DNA of 26,099 nucleotides from Deltaproteobacteria bacterium (GTDB lineage Bacteria > Desulfobacterota > Desulfobaccia > Desulfobaccales > 0-14-0-80-60-11): positions 1 to 26,099 of the forward strand of contig JAMCQY010000238.1 of assembly GCA_023381945.1 (NCBI GenBank), given 5' to 3'. Below, piece after piece: positions 1-8,579 of the stretch. The notes beneath the pieces are model-generated. The model saw nothing but the letters and a program-made list of their open reading frames with translations. It did no database searches and was not told the origin of the DNA. The position numbers and the translations under genes are program-made. Position 1 is the stretch's first letter, and the number at the start of each line of letters is the position of its first letter.

Positions 1-266
1 ATTCCCAGTTCGCCGCAATCCTGCAGCAGGCCGGGAATAAAGCGGGCTGGGGCCAAAATCACCACCAGGTCTACCTTCTCGGGCAAGTCTCTCAGGCTCG
101 GATAGATGGGTAGATCAAAGGCGGCGCCGGTTTGCCGGCCCACCAGGAAAATCTTGCCCTGATAACCGAATTTCAGCAGGTTGTGGACGATCCCACGGGC
201 CAGGTTGTCGGGGCTCTCGGATACCCCCACTACTGCCAGGCTGTTGGGATAAAAGAAATTTTTCAT
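1..266 (-). CDS. CoA-binding domain protein, N-terminus of a probable ADP-forming acyl-CoA synthetase (partial)
   Basis: The minus strand opens with ATG at 264-266 and runs off the left edge, giving 88 residues. The start reads MKNFFYPNSLAVVGVSESPD, followed by a Rossmann-like alternation ending in a VDLVVILAPA strand. This is the pattern of the CoA-binding domain at the N-terminus of NDP-forming acetyl/acyl-CoA synthetases, which make an acyl phosphate and NTP from acyl-CoA in the cytoplasm. A GGGGA ribosome site lies about 7 nt before the ATG. The gene is divergent from the DUF3786 gene, with an AT-rich spacer between them. Only the first domain is visible, so a stand-alone CoA-binding protein cannot be excluded. 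Confidence 0.75.
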   Translation of the reverse strand, partial: MKNFFYPNSLAVVGVSESPDNLARGIVHNLLKFGYQGKIFLVGRQTGAAFDLPIYPSLRDLPEKVDLVVILAPARFIPGLLQDCGELG

Positions 267-538
267 AATATTCCCCGAGTCAGTATTTTGTAAGTTTATG
301 AAATAATATAAAATATAAACGCCGGAAGAAACCCTAAAAAGATAATTTAAGCAGACCTGCCGGTGGGTAACGCCTCCAGGAGGCGTGAAGTTTCAAGACA
401 GGCGCGAGCGGCGGCTTCTAAACTTCCGGAGATTTCCGTCCGGCGGGATTCATTAACTGGCTAGCATTGCTGAATCACCGGCGGGAAGCCTACACTGTCA
501 AGGAAAAGCATCAGCAACCTCAATATCCGGAGAGCCAT
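267..538. other. Divergent intergenic region
   Basis: This spacer separates the divergent CoA-binding and DUF3786 genes. Positions about 290-325 are very AT-rich, which suits promoter melting, but I could not assign -35 and -10 boxes with confidence. An in-frame TTG at 467 could extend the downstream gene by 24 residues. It has no ribosome site, whereas the ATG at 539 has one. Confidence 0.4.
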
Positions 539-1165
539 ATGGCCTACGAAAAATGCGCTGAGGTGAGCCAGGAGATTTGGAAGGAGCTGGAAGGGCTGGA
601 CCCCGCGGAAGTGACGGGCCGGACCGGAGTCGTTTTTCAGGATGGGGCTTATCGCTTGCCTTTTCTGGACCGGGAATTGCGGATAGATCCGGCCCGCCGT
701 GAGATCAAGGCATACCCGGCGGAACCGGGCGACCCGGGGTTCCGGGCCTGCCTCTCGGCGCTCAGTTATCTGCTGCATCTGGACCCCAAGGGCTTGGGGC
801 CCTCCCTCAGCCCCCTGGAGTTGCCCGGCGGCGCCACCTTCTTTCGGGGCCATCACGGTCTGCCCGACGCTCCGCTGGCGGCCCGATTCGGCCTGGATCT
901 GGCCGGCTTTAAAGCCGCCTGCCAAAAACTGAAGGGGGAAACCCGGCCGCTGGGGGATGCCGCCTTGGCCTTGCAGGTCTTTCCCGGGTTGACCGTGGAG
1001 GTGATCTTGTGGCAGGCGGATGAGGAATTCCCGGCCCAAGTGTCTTTCACCCTGCCGGCCCACCTGGACCGCTTCTGGTTCCTGGACGCGGTCTGGGGCT
1101 TGCTCAACCTCGTGGCTCAGGAACTTCTCCGCGCCGGAGAAAGTACAGTGAGCAGCGGGCAGTGA
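539..1165 (+). CDS. DUF3786 family protein
   Basis: The protein has 208 residues and no signal peptide or membrane segment. Features matching DUF3786 are an early FLDRELRIDP segment, a central helix with SYLLHLDPKG, the ELPGGATFFRGHHG motif, and the late ILWQADEEFPAQVSF segment. The family is common in anaerobes such as sulfate reducers, methanogens and clostridia; it is often near corrinoid or CO-dehydrogenase genes, but its biochemical role is unknown. I chose the ATG at 539 because GGAG at 529-532 sits 6 nt upstream. A TTG start 72 nt earlier lacks such a site. The kinase gene follows after 42 nt, so co-transcription is possible but not shown. Confidence 0.75.
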   Translation: MAYEKCAEVSQEIWKELEGLDPAEVTGRTGVVFQDGAYRLPFLDRELRIDPARREIKAYPAEPGDPGFRACLSALSYLLHLDPKGLGPSLSPLELPGGATFFRGHHGLPDAPLAARFGLDLAGFKAACQKLKGETRPLGDAALALQVFPGLTVEVILWQADEEFPAQVSFTLPAHLDRFWFLDAVWGLLNLVAQELLRAGESTVSSGQ

Positions 1166-1207
1166 GCCGTGTTTGGCCATCGACCACTCTTATGAGGACC
1201 ACGATAG

Positions 1208-4200
1208 TTGGATATCCAGGAAATCTCAATAACCGAAGCTGGTTCTGACCCAAAGGGGAAAAAATCCTTCTATCAGTTGGCGACGGAAGGCTCGCTGGCC
1301 GGGGTTTATCTTATTCAAGCAGGCAAATTCATCTATGTGAATGCGGCCATGGCCCGAGTCTTCGGCTATTCGCCGGAAGAGATCACCAGTGGCCGGGTTG
1401 GTCTGCAGGACCTGGTCCATTCCGACGATCTGGCCCTGGTCCGGAAGAACCTGCGTCAACGGTTGGCGGGCGAGGCGGATTCCCTGCACTATACCTTCAA
1501 GGGAAAGCGCCGGGACGGCGCCATAATTTATTGCGAGGTCCTGGGGAAACGAGTTGAGTACGAAGGCAGCCCGGCGGTAATGGGCGCCTTACTGGACATC
1601 ACTGCCAAGAAAACCGCCGAGGAGGCCCTGAAGGCTTCCGAGGCCAACTACCACACCATTTTTAATTCCTCCAACGACGGCATTGCGGTCATAGAGATCG
1701 ATACCGGCAAGTTTCTGGAGGTCAATCGCAGATGGATGAAGATAACCGGCTACAATAAGGACGAAACTGCGCAATTGACTTTTGCCCCCTTTTGCCTGAA
1801 CGAGCCGCCATTTACCCAGGAGGACGGTTGGGGCTGGTTTAGAAAAGCTACGGCAGAAGGCCCGCAGGTCTTTGAATGGAAGTTTAAAAACAAACGCGGC
1901 AAGCTGCAATTGGTAGAAGTTAATCTGAACCGCACTTCCATCGGCGGCAAGGACTGCATCCTGGCTAATGTTCGGGATATTTCAGCCCGCAAACATGGAG
2001 AGGCGGAATTGCGGCTTTCGGAGGCCAAATACCGCAATCTGGTGGAGCAAATCCCGGCCATCACCTTTGTGGCGGCGATGGACAGCCTCGGGTCTGCGCT
2101 CTATATCAGCCCGCAAATCAAGGACATCCTGGGCTTCACGCCGGAGGAATGGCTGGCTGATCCGGAGATCTTTAAGAATCATATCCATCCCGAAGACCGG
2201 GACCGGGTGTTGACGGAGTTGCTTCTGAGTTATTCCCAGGGCGGGCCTTTTGCCGCAGAATACCGGATGCTCTCCAAAAGCGGTCAAGTCATCTGGATAC
2301 GGGACGAATCCAGGGCGGTATTTGACTCCAGCGGGCGGCCCCTGTTTGTGCAGGGAGTTGCCATGGATATCACCAAACTTAAAAAGTCCGAAGAGGCGCT
2401 GCGAGAGGCCAATAGCAAGCTTAACGCCCTGGTGCAGGCCTCGCCCCTGGCCATTGTCGGCTTGGACGTGCAGGGAAAGGTGATTAGCTGGAATCATGCG
2501 GCCGAGAGCATTTTCGGCTGGCGGCAGGATGAGATCATCGGCCGGCCCCTCCCCATTGTGCCCCCAGACAAGGTGGCGGAATTCAAGGAATTGTACCAAC
2601 GCGAGCTGCGCGGCGAACGGCTGGTGAGCCTGGAACTACGCCGTCAGAGAAAGGATGGCTCCCCGGTCGACATCTGTCTGTCCACCGCGCCCCTCTATGA
2701 CGCCACCGGCAAACTGACCGGATTCGTAGGGATCATAGACGACATCACGGCCCGCAAACGCACCGAAGAGGCCCTGCGGACCAGCGAGGCCCGCTTCCGG
2801 GCCATGTTCGAAGGGGCGCCCATCGGCATTGCCGTGGCTGACCTGCAGCAAGGAACCATCATCGGCAATCCGGCCTTGCGGGAGATGAGCGGGGGCTTCA
2901 GCGAAGCGGAGATCAACCGGATAAATGGTGAAGAGGTGACTCACCCGGATGACTGGGAGGCTGACAGCGCCCTGTTCGCCGAGTTGATTTCCGGGAAAAG
3001 AAACCGGTTCCAGAAGGAGACCCGCTATCGTCACAAACAGGGCCATTGGATCTGGGCGCGCCTGAGCGTCTCCCTGGTGAAGGACGCAACCGGGCAACCT
3101 CATTTCGCCATCTGCATGGTCGAGGACGTCACTCAACGGAGGAAGGCGGAGGAAACAACCGAAGAGATCCGGCGGCAGCAAGAAGCCATCTTAAATAATA
3201 TTTCCGACATTGCCTGGCTGAAGGACCGGGAGAGCCGATTGATCGTAGCGAATGAACAGTACGGCCGATCCTGCGGAGTGGCCCCCGCTGATTTGGTTGG
3301 CAAGACCGATCTGGATATTTGGCCCCGGGATTTGGCCCTGCGCTACCTTGCCGATGACCAGGAAGTCATGAAAACCGCCAAACGGAAACGGGTGGAAGAG
3401 CCGCTGGCGGATAAGGAAGGCAACATCGCCTGGATCGAGACCATCAAAACGCCGATATTTAACGAACGGCGTGAAGTTATCGGCACCGCCGGGGTGGCCC
3501 GGGATATCACCGAGCGCCGCAAGATGGAAGAGGATTTGCGCCAGGTCAGCCGGGCCCTCAAGGCGGTCACCGAATGTCATCAGGCCTTGATGCGGGCCAC
3601 TAACGAGGCGGAACTGCTTAGCGAAGTCTGCCGGATCATCGTAGAGGCGGGCGGCTATCGCATGGCGTGGGTGGGCTACGCCCGGCAGGATGAAGGCAAG
3701 GGCGTGGAGCCCGTGGCCCACAAAGGCTTTGAAAAGGGGTACATGCAAACCTTAAAGCTTACCTGGGCCGACGAGGAACGCGGCTGGGGACCGACCGGGA
3801 CGGCCATCCGCACCGGCAAGCCCGCCATCACTCGCGATACCCAGACTGATCCCAAGTTTGCGCCCTGGCGGGAGGAGGCCCGCAAGCGCGGCTTTGCCTC
3901 GGTTCTGGGTCTGCCCCTGGGAGAGGTCCAACCCTACGGGGCGCTGACTATCTATGCCAACGAGCCCAATGCCTTTGATGACGAGGAGATTAATCTGCTC
4001 ATCGGTCTGGCCAACGACCTGGCCTTTGGCCTCAAGGCCCTGCGCACCAATGCTGAGCGCCGGCGGGCGGAAGAAGCTTTGCGGGAATCGGAGGCCAAGT
4101 ACCGGAGCCTGATGGATGGAGCCAGCGATGCCATTGTGCTGGCCGATTCCCGGGGAAAGATCACCGGGGTAAACCGGCAAGCGGTGGAATTATTGGGCTA

Positions 4201-5134
4201 CTCCGAGGCGGAGTTTATGGGCCTGAATTACCGCGAGATTCATCCTACCCGAATTGTTGATCACGTCCTGGAAAATTTCAAGGGAATTTTGACCTCAGGC
4301 CGAGGCCCGCTGCACGAGTGCCTGGTGAGGCGCAAGGACGGCGGCGAGATTCACGTGGACATCGCCCACAACATGGTGGAGAATGGCGGCCATGGGGTGG
4401 TTCAGGCGGTTTTTCGGGATATTACCGAACGCCAAAAGTCCCAGGAGGCCCTGAGAGATTCAGAGCAGAAATTGCGTCTGCTGGCGTCTCAGTTATTGGC
4501 GGTTCAGGAGAAAGAACGGCATCGCCTCTCCCGCGAACTGCATGATGAGTTGGGACAGGCTCTTACGGTCCTGAAGATCCACCTGGTAGCCATTGAGAAT
4601 AAATTGTGCCGGGAGCAGACAGACCTTAAAGACAGCTGCGAGCGTCTGCAGAATTACATCGACGCGGTCATCGAAAATGTCCGCCGCCTGTCCATGGACT
4701 TGAGCCCGTCTATCCTGGAAGATCTGGGTTTGTCATCATCTCTGAAATACCTGATTGAAGAGATCTGCCGGAACAACCACATGCTATATTCGGTGGCCCT
4801 GGATGAAATCGACCACCTATTCTCTGCCGAGGCCAGGATCAATATCTATCGCATCTTTCAGGAATCTTTGACCAACATCGTCCGCCACGCCGAGGCCAGC
4901 CGCATCGACGTTGAGATCAAAAGAGAAAACGACCGGGTAACCTTTCAACTGAAGGATGACGGCAAAGGTTTCGACCTGAAAAAGGCCCGCTCCCGCAGCC
5001 TCGGGGAAAGAGGCCTCGGCTTGACCGCCATGCACGAGCGGGCCTTGATGTCGGATGGCAACCTCAGTATCCGCAGCGGCAAAGGCAAGGGTACGGAAAT
5101 CACGCTAACCCTTCCGATCAGAGAAATGAGGTGA
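1208..5134 (+). CDS. Multi-PAS/GAF sensor histidine kinase, NarL/DegS-type (HisKA_3)
   Basis: A 1308-residue kinase with no transmembrane segment, so probably a cytoplasmic sensor. Approximate domain order is PAS 20-140, PAS 141-263, PAS 267-395, PAS 398-520, PAS 525-650, PAS 655-775, GAF 785-955, PAS 958-1080, HisKA_3 1090-1165 and HATPase_c 1200-1305. The phospho-acceptor is His1112 in SRELHDELGQ. The N-box Asn is N1223, the G1 box is DGKGF at 1251-1255, and GERGLGL forms the G2 region. The repeated SEAKYR-type joints between PAS domains suggest growth by internal duplication. The start is TTG at 1208 with GAGG at 1194-1197. The response regulator begins 4 nt after the stop, which strongly suggests translational coupling and a cognate pair. 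The ligand is unknown; redox or aromatic cofactors in the PAS/GAF pockets are possible. Confidence 0.93.
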   Translation: MDIQEISITEAGSDPKGKKSFYQLATEGSLAGVYLIQAGKFIYVNAAMARVFGYSPEEITSGRVGLQDLVHSDDLALVRKNLRQRLAGEADSLHYTFKGKRRDGAIIYCEVLGKRVEYEGSPAVMGALLDITAKKTAEEALKASEANYHTIFNSSNDGIAVIEIDTGKFLEVNRRWMKITGYNKDETAQLTFAPFCLNEPPFTQEDGWGWFRKATAEGPQVFEWKFKNKRGKLQLVEVNLNRTSIGGKDCILANVRDISARKHGEAELRLSEAKYRNLVEQIPAITFVAAMDSLGSALYISPQIKDILGFTPEEWLADPEIFKNHIHPEDRDRVLTELLLSYSQGGPFAAEYRMLSKSGQVIWIRDESRAVFDSSGRPLFVQGVAMDITKLKKSEEALREANSKLNALVQASPLAIVGLDVQGKVISWNHAAESIFGWRQDEIIGRPLPIVPPDKVAEFKELYQRELRGERLVSLELRRQRKDGSPVDICLSTAPLYDATGKLTGFVGIIDDITARKRTEEALRTSEARFRAMFEGAPIGIAVADLQQGTIIGNPALREMSGGFSEAEINRINGEEVTHPDDWEADSALFAELISGKRNRFQKETRYRHKQGHWIWARLSVSLVKDATGQPHFAICMVEDVTQRRKAEETTEEIRRQQEAILNNISDIAWLKDRESRLIVANEQYGRSCGVAPADLVGKTDLDIWPRDLALRYLADDQEVMKTAKRKRVEEPLADKEGNIAWIETIKTPIFNERREVIGTAGVARDITERRKMEEDLRQVSRALKAVTECHQALMRATNEAELLSEVCRIIVEAGGYRMAWVGYARQDEGKGVEPVAHKGFEKGYMQTLKLTWADEERGWGPTGTAIRTGKPAITRDTQTDPKFAPWREEARKRGFASVLGLPLGEVQPYGALTIYANEPNAFDDEEINLLIGLANDLAFGLKALRTNAERRRAEEALRESEAKYRSLMDGASDAIVLADSRGKITGVNRQAVELLGYSEAEFMGLNYREIHPTRIVDHVLENFKGILTSGRGPLHECLVRRKDGGEIHVDIAHNMVENGGHGVVQAVFRDITERQKSQEALRDSEQKLRLLASQLLAVQEKERHRLSRELHDELGQALTVLKIHLVAIENKLCREQTDLKDSCERLQNYIDAVIENVRRLSMDLSPSILEDLGLSSSLKYLIEEICRNNHMLYSVALDEIDHLFSAEARINIYRIFQESLTNIVRHAEASRIDVEIKRENDRVTFQLKDDGKGFDLKKARSRSLGERGLGLTAMHERALMSDGNLSIRSGKGKGTEITLTLPIREMR

Positions 5135-5138
5135 AGAG

Positions 5139-5792
5139 ATGTATCGCATCGTCCTGGCCGAAGATCATGCCCTGGTGCGGGAAGGCATCAAGAAGATCCT
5201 GGAGGATTTCGACGACTTACAAGTAGTGGGGGAAGCCGGCGACGCCTTTCAGCTCTTGGAAATGCTGAAGAGGCTGAGCGCCGAAATGGTGGTCCTGGAT
5301 ATCTCCTTGCCCGGGATGTCGGGCATTGTGGCCGCCAAAGAAATCAAGAAGCGCCATCCGCAGCTCCGGGTCCTGATACTTACCATGCATAAGAAGAAAG
5401 AATATCTCAACGACGCCATTGCCGCCGGCGCCGACGGCTATCTCTTGAAAGAAGATGTGGCCAGGGAGTTGGGCTCGGCCATCAGTAAGATTCGTCACGG
5501 GCTGATTTACATCTCTCCCTTGCTCTCGAACGAATTGGCCAGCCTGTTCGTGCAGAGCCGACGGGTGCTCCCAGAGATCCCGGTAGAACCTCTCACCTCC
5601 CGGGAGATCGAGATAGTCAAACTCATCGCCGAAGGCAAGTCGAGCCGGGAGATCGCTGACGACTTGTTCCTGAGTTTCCGCACCATCCAGAATCACCGTA
5701 CCCGCATTATGCGCAAGCTGAATCTGAAGAAGAATACGGATTTGGTGAAATATGCCATTCAGATGGGCTTTATCCCTGCCGGCGAGATCTGA
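5139..5792 (+). CDS. LuxR/NarL-family response regulator
   Basis: The 217-residue protein has an N-terminal receiver (1-120) and a C-terminal LuxR-type helix-turn-helix (about 150-212). The acidic pocket is E8-D9, the phospho-acceptor is D54 in VVLDISLPG, and T82 and K104 complete the receiver site. The DNA-binding part contains LTSREIEIVKLIAEGKSSRE and a TIQNHRTRIMRKL recognition helix region. It starts 4 nt after the kinase stop codon, with GAGG/AAGAG sequence overlapping the end of that gene as the ribosome site. It is therefore almost certainly the partner of the multi-PAS kinase and would bind DNA after phosphorylation. Target genes are not evident from the window. Confidence 0.95.
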   Translation: MYRIVLAEDHALVREGIKKILEDFDDLQVVGEAGDAFQLLEMLKRLSAEMVVLDISLPGMSGIVAAKEIKKRHPQLRVLILTMHKKKEYLNDAIAAGADGYLLKEDVARELGSAISKIRHGLIYISPLLSNELASLFVQSRRVLPEIPVEPLTSREIEIVKLIAEGKSSREIADDLFLSFRTIQNHRTRIMRKLNLKKNTDLVKYAIQMGFIPAGEI

Positions 5793-6090
5793 GGCGGGTG
5801 CGGGGTCTTGCTATTATCATTTGATAAGTAGATAATCTAATTAAAAAAATCAAAGGCAGTGAAAAGATTGATGGAAACATATTGAGTACTTTGCTCTAAT
5901 TAAAAAGAGTATTTTAACTCTTTAATCTTGTAGATTAAGCTGTTAATTATATGAATTATTATGTTGCGCAGCCCGAAGAGTATTTGGGGTCGCACATGCC
6001 TTGACCCTCTAAACTGCGCCTGCACCGGCGAAGACGCCTATGCTGCTGAATGGCTTGATTTTTATAAGCGAACCGGATAAAATATTTTAT
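5793..6090. other. AT-rich intergenic region after the two-component operon
   Basis: About 300 bp with an AT-rich core (5815-5960), in contrast to the GC-rich genes on either side. A weak hairpin with AAAGAG and CTCTTT arms lies at 5905-5923, but it lacks a T-run, so I do not call it a terminator. No gene is supported. An ATG at 6040 is in frame with the next gene, but its extra 17 residues precede a normal signal peptide. Confidence 0.4.
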
Positions 6091-6471
6091 ATGAAAAGGA
6101 CCACCTACAGTTTCCTGCTGCTGATGCTAATCTGCTCCGTGGTCCTTACGGCGCCCAGCGGCATGCTGGCCGCCCTCAGCGTTCAAGCGACCGGTTGCTC
6201 CCCATGCCCGATGGGTGGCCAGGGGGCGGGTAACTGCTTCTGCTGTACGCATCAAGGCAAGCCCAACCATTGCGGCGCTTCCGGCCAGGAAAGCAATCTT
6301 AATTGCCGGTGCAGTTGCGGCAACCTGGCCTCCATTGACACTCCCGACATCGGTCCCCCATCCTGGCAGGTGATAGCGCATGTTCCTGCCGGGATCAAAA
6401 TTGCCTCGAAATCATTTGCTCCTAACATCTTTCATCCCCCCGAGATCCCTAATTTCCCCTGCCGAATCTAG
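6091..6471 (+). CDS. Cysteine-rich exported protein of unknown function
   Basis: The 126-residue protein begins with a signal peptide: a basic MKRTTYS start and a hydrophobic core at about 8-20. The predicted mature part has ten cysteines (36, 39, 49, 51, 52, 61, 72, 74, 76, 124), with CSPC, CFCC and CRCSC clusters plus histidines nearby. This suggests a disulfide-rich or metal-binding periplasmic protein; no named family is recognised. Cys15 lies inside the hydrophobic core and does not form a convincing lipobox. I prefer the ATG at 6091 over 6040 because it places the signal peptide at the terminus, although neither has a strong ribosome site. The gene stands alone between AT-rich spacers. 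Confidence 0.6.
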   Translation: MKRTTYSFLLLMLICSVVLTAPSGMLAALSVQATGCSPCPMGGQGAGNCFCCTHQGKPNHCGASGQESNLNCRCSCGNLASIDTPDIGPPSWQVIAHVPAGIKIASKSFAPNIFHPPEIPNFPCRI

Positions 6472-6706
6472 CAGGGATTCGGCCGCTAAGGGTTTTAGGC
6501 GCGTATTTCCCAAACCCTGATAAAAATCGAAGTAATTCCTTGCGCCGTACGATTTTTTATCAACTGTATACACGCAAGATTTATTAAATATGCTCGTTGC
6601 CAAAAATTTTCCTTAATCCTCACCACCCTAACCCCTTTCCCCCTCTGGTAAGGAACGGGATAAAAGGGAGGAATTTTTGGCAAAGGCTGTTTGATTCGGA
6701 GGGATC
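6472..6706. other. Intergenic region upstream of the IS1634-like gene
   Basis: The first part is AT-rich and contains no gene I can support. The second part holds the palindromic element at 6597-6683. A ribosome site GGAGGG (6698-6703) sits just before the downstream ATG. Confidence 0.4.
6597..6683. repeat. Palindromic, MITE-like repeat of 87 bp
   Basis: The ends are inverted repeats: TTGCCAAAAATTTTCC at 6597-6612 and GGAGGAATTTTTGGCAA at 6667-6683. The centre is C/T-rich on the left (CACCCTAACCCCTTTCC) and A/G-rich on the right, as in short non-autonomous palindromic elements scattered through many bacterial genomes. There is no coding capacity. It ends 23 nt before the IS1634-like gene. 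Copy number elsewhere in the genome is unknown. Confidence 0.55.
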
Positions 6707-8446
6707 ATGGCACATCTATATAAAAAAGTTAAAAAAGGGCATGAATATTATTATATCCGGGAGACCCAGCGGGTTTATGGTAAGCCGACTACCATAAACC
6801 AGGTCTATCTGGGTACCGCCGACAAGGTCGAGACCCTACTGGGCCGCGGCGGGTTTTCTCCCAAGGAGTTTGGGTCGGTCTTTGCCCTCAACGAACTTGA
6901 TAAGGATATGGACCTGGCCGGGATAGTTAATGAGATCCTGCCCCCCAAGAAACGGACCAAAGGTCCGTCTCTGGGTGAACTGGTATTTTACGCCGCTCTG
7001 AACCGGGCCATAGCCCCCACCAGCAAGAGGCAACTGGCCACGTGGTATGAAAGCACTGACATTCAGCGCATCCGCCCGTTGCGGCTGGAGTCTCTGAATT
7101 CCCAAAATTTCTGGAACCATTGGGATCGCATTAGTGAGAACGACCTGGAAAGGATCGCCGTCAGTTTTTTCAGGAAGGTGAATTCTCTCCTGCCCAATGG
7201 TGAGCGGCAATTGGTTATCGAAGCCACCAGGCTGCAATCGGCTCCTAAGGCCAACGGGACCCTGGATGAGGAATTGGCGGGGGCAGAGTTTGCCCGGCAG
7301 CCCCAGCAGCAACCGGGCATTGGCCTTGGTCTGGTGACCGAACGGCAGGGAGGCGTGCCGCTTTATTACCAGACTTTCTCCCCCAACTTCTCGGAAGAGA
7401 AGTTCTTTGAACTCGGCTTGGACGACCTGCAGGACCGGGTTAATAACCTGGGAGTGCCGGTCAAAGATATCACTCTGCTGTTCCACCGCGGCCTGGATTC
7501 CGAGGTCTTGGTTAACCGGCTTAACAGCCAGGAAGGGCTGCACTTCGTGGCCTCCTGCCCTTCGGATTTCGCCCCGGAGTTAACCAAGATTTCCTTGAAG
7601 GAATTCTCTCCCTTGCCCTGTTGGGCCAATCAGCGCCTCAGCAACCTGGACAGTGAAGACGACAAGGTGCTGTTTTATGAAACTCGGGGAGATTTTTGGG
7701 GACGCTCCCGCCGGGTCATCGTCATTTTCGACCCCAAAACCTTCCACAAGACTTACCAGGATCTGGGTAAAAAGGTGCAGAAGGTCCGTAAGGAAATTGC
7801 CGCCCTGCAGCAGCGGTACCTGGAGGAAAAGGCGGGAGAAGACGGCCCCCAGGCCATCAAAGACCATCTGGCCCAACTGTGCGGGCGGCTCAAGATCAGC
7901 CCTGATCTGTTTCAGTTGAGTTTTCACCGGGAAAACGGCCAGCTCAATTGCTCCCTGCAGCTCAATCACCGCCAGATGGCCAGCAACGTCCGCCATTTCG
8001 GCAAAAATATCCTCGTCACCGATCGGGAAGACTGGGAGGCTGCGGAGATTTTCGAGCTTTTCTCCAAACGGGGAGGGCTGGAGCCTCAGCGTCCCGGCAA
8101 GGCCGGCGGCCAATTGTCCGATAACGGGCAGGATGCCGCCAATTCCATCCACGTCACCCTGATGCCCTTGTACCATTGGACCGGTTCCAAGATCCGGGTG
8201 CACCTGTTTGTCTGTGTCGTAGCCATGACCTACCTGGCTCTCCTGAGCCAGCGCCTTAATCACAACGGCTTTTCCATTACCCCCCAAGAGGCCATGGACG
8301 AATTGCGGGCCATGCGCACTGCCATCTTTCAGGAGAACGGAGACGGCAAACTTAAACGAATGCTCGACAAGGTGAGTGACCGACAGACCGCCATCCTGAA
8401 GGCCATGGGCTATCAGGTTCTGGACGGCAAGGTTTTGCCGATGTAA
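6707..8446 (+). CDS. IS1634-like transposase-family protein lacking the usual DDE residues
   Basis: The 579-residue protein is full length for IS1634-family (IS4 superfamily, DDE) transposases. The N-terminus (YKKVKKGHEYYYIRETQRV ... VNQ-like VYLG) and the C-terminal LMPLYHWTGSKIRVHLFVC segment (YHW at 489-491) are clear family marks. The three places where family members carry catalytic acids differ. The usual y-D-v-T-t site reads VIEATRL (E172), the usual A-D-R-G site reads FHRG (H260), and the IExxFRxLKS site before the RPxYHW motif is replaced by QDAANSIHVTL. There is no frameshift or stop. It may be inactive, or repurposed as a DNA-binding protein. The start has GGAGGG just upstream and a good terminator follows. 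The alignment is from memory of the family, so the exact register should be checked. Confidence 0.8.
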   Translation: MAHLYKKVKKGHEYYYIRETQRVYGKPTTINQVYLGTADKVETLLGRGGFSPKEFGSVFALNELDKDMDLAGIVNEILPPKKRTKGPSLGELVFYAALNRAIAPTSKRQLATWYESTDIQRIRPLRLESLNSQNFWNHWDRISENDLERIAVSFFRKVNSLLPNGERQLVIEATRLQSAPKANGTLDEELAGAEFARQPQQQPGIGLGLVTERQGGVPLYYQTFSPNFSEEKFFELGLDDLQDRVNNLGVPVKDITLLFHRGLDSEVLVNRLNSQEGLHFVASCPSDFAPELTKISLKEFSPLPCWANQRLSNLDSEDDKVLFYETRGDFWGRSRRVIVIFDPKTFHKTYQDLGKKVQKVRKEIAALQQRYLEEKAGEDGPQAIKDHLAQLCGRLKISPDLFQLSFHRENGQLNCSLQLNHRQMASNVRHFGKNILVTDREDWEAAEIFELFSKRGGLEPQRPGKAGGQLSDNGQDAANSIHVTLMPLYHWTGSKIRVHLFVCVVAMTYLALLSQRLNHNGFSITPQEAMDELRAMRTAIFQENGDGKLKRMLDKVSDRQTAILKAMGYQVLDGKVLPM

Positions 8447-8478
8447 ACCAAAATCACCTCGCCTACGCAAACCTAAAG

Positions 8479-8513
8479 AAGACGCGGCCTCCCAGGGGCT
8501 GCGTCTTTGTTTT
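8479..8513 (+). terminator. Intrinsic terminator after the IS1634-like gene
   Basis: The arms AAGACGC (8479-8485) and GCGTCTT (8501-8507) extend inward through a GGCC-type stem, and are followed by TGTTTT. The position 32 nt after the stop codon fits termination of that gene before the tRNA. Confidence 0.75.
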
Positions 8514-8579
8514 AGCCGGATTTTTTCAGGTTGCCAAAAAGGCGAAAACCTGCGATATTCAAAGCCGATAGGGACTTTG

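Noticed and set aside
461..1180. Long minus-strand frame opposite the DUF3786 gene
   Set aside because: Its composition is Gly/Gln/Arg-rich, typical of the antisense of GC-rich coding DNA. The plus strand has family motifs and a ribosome site.
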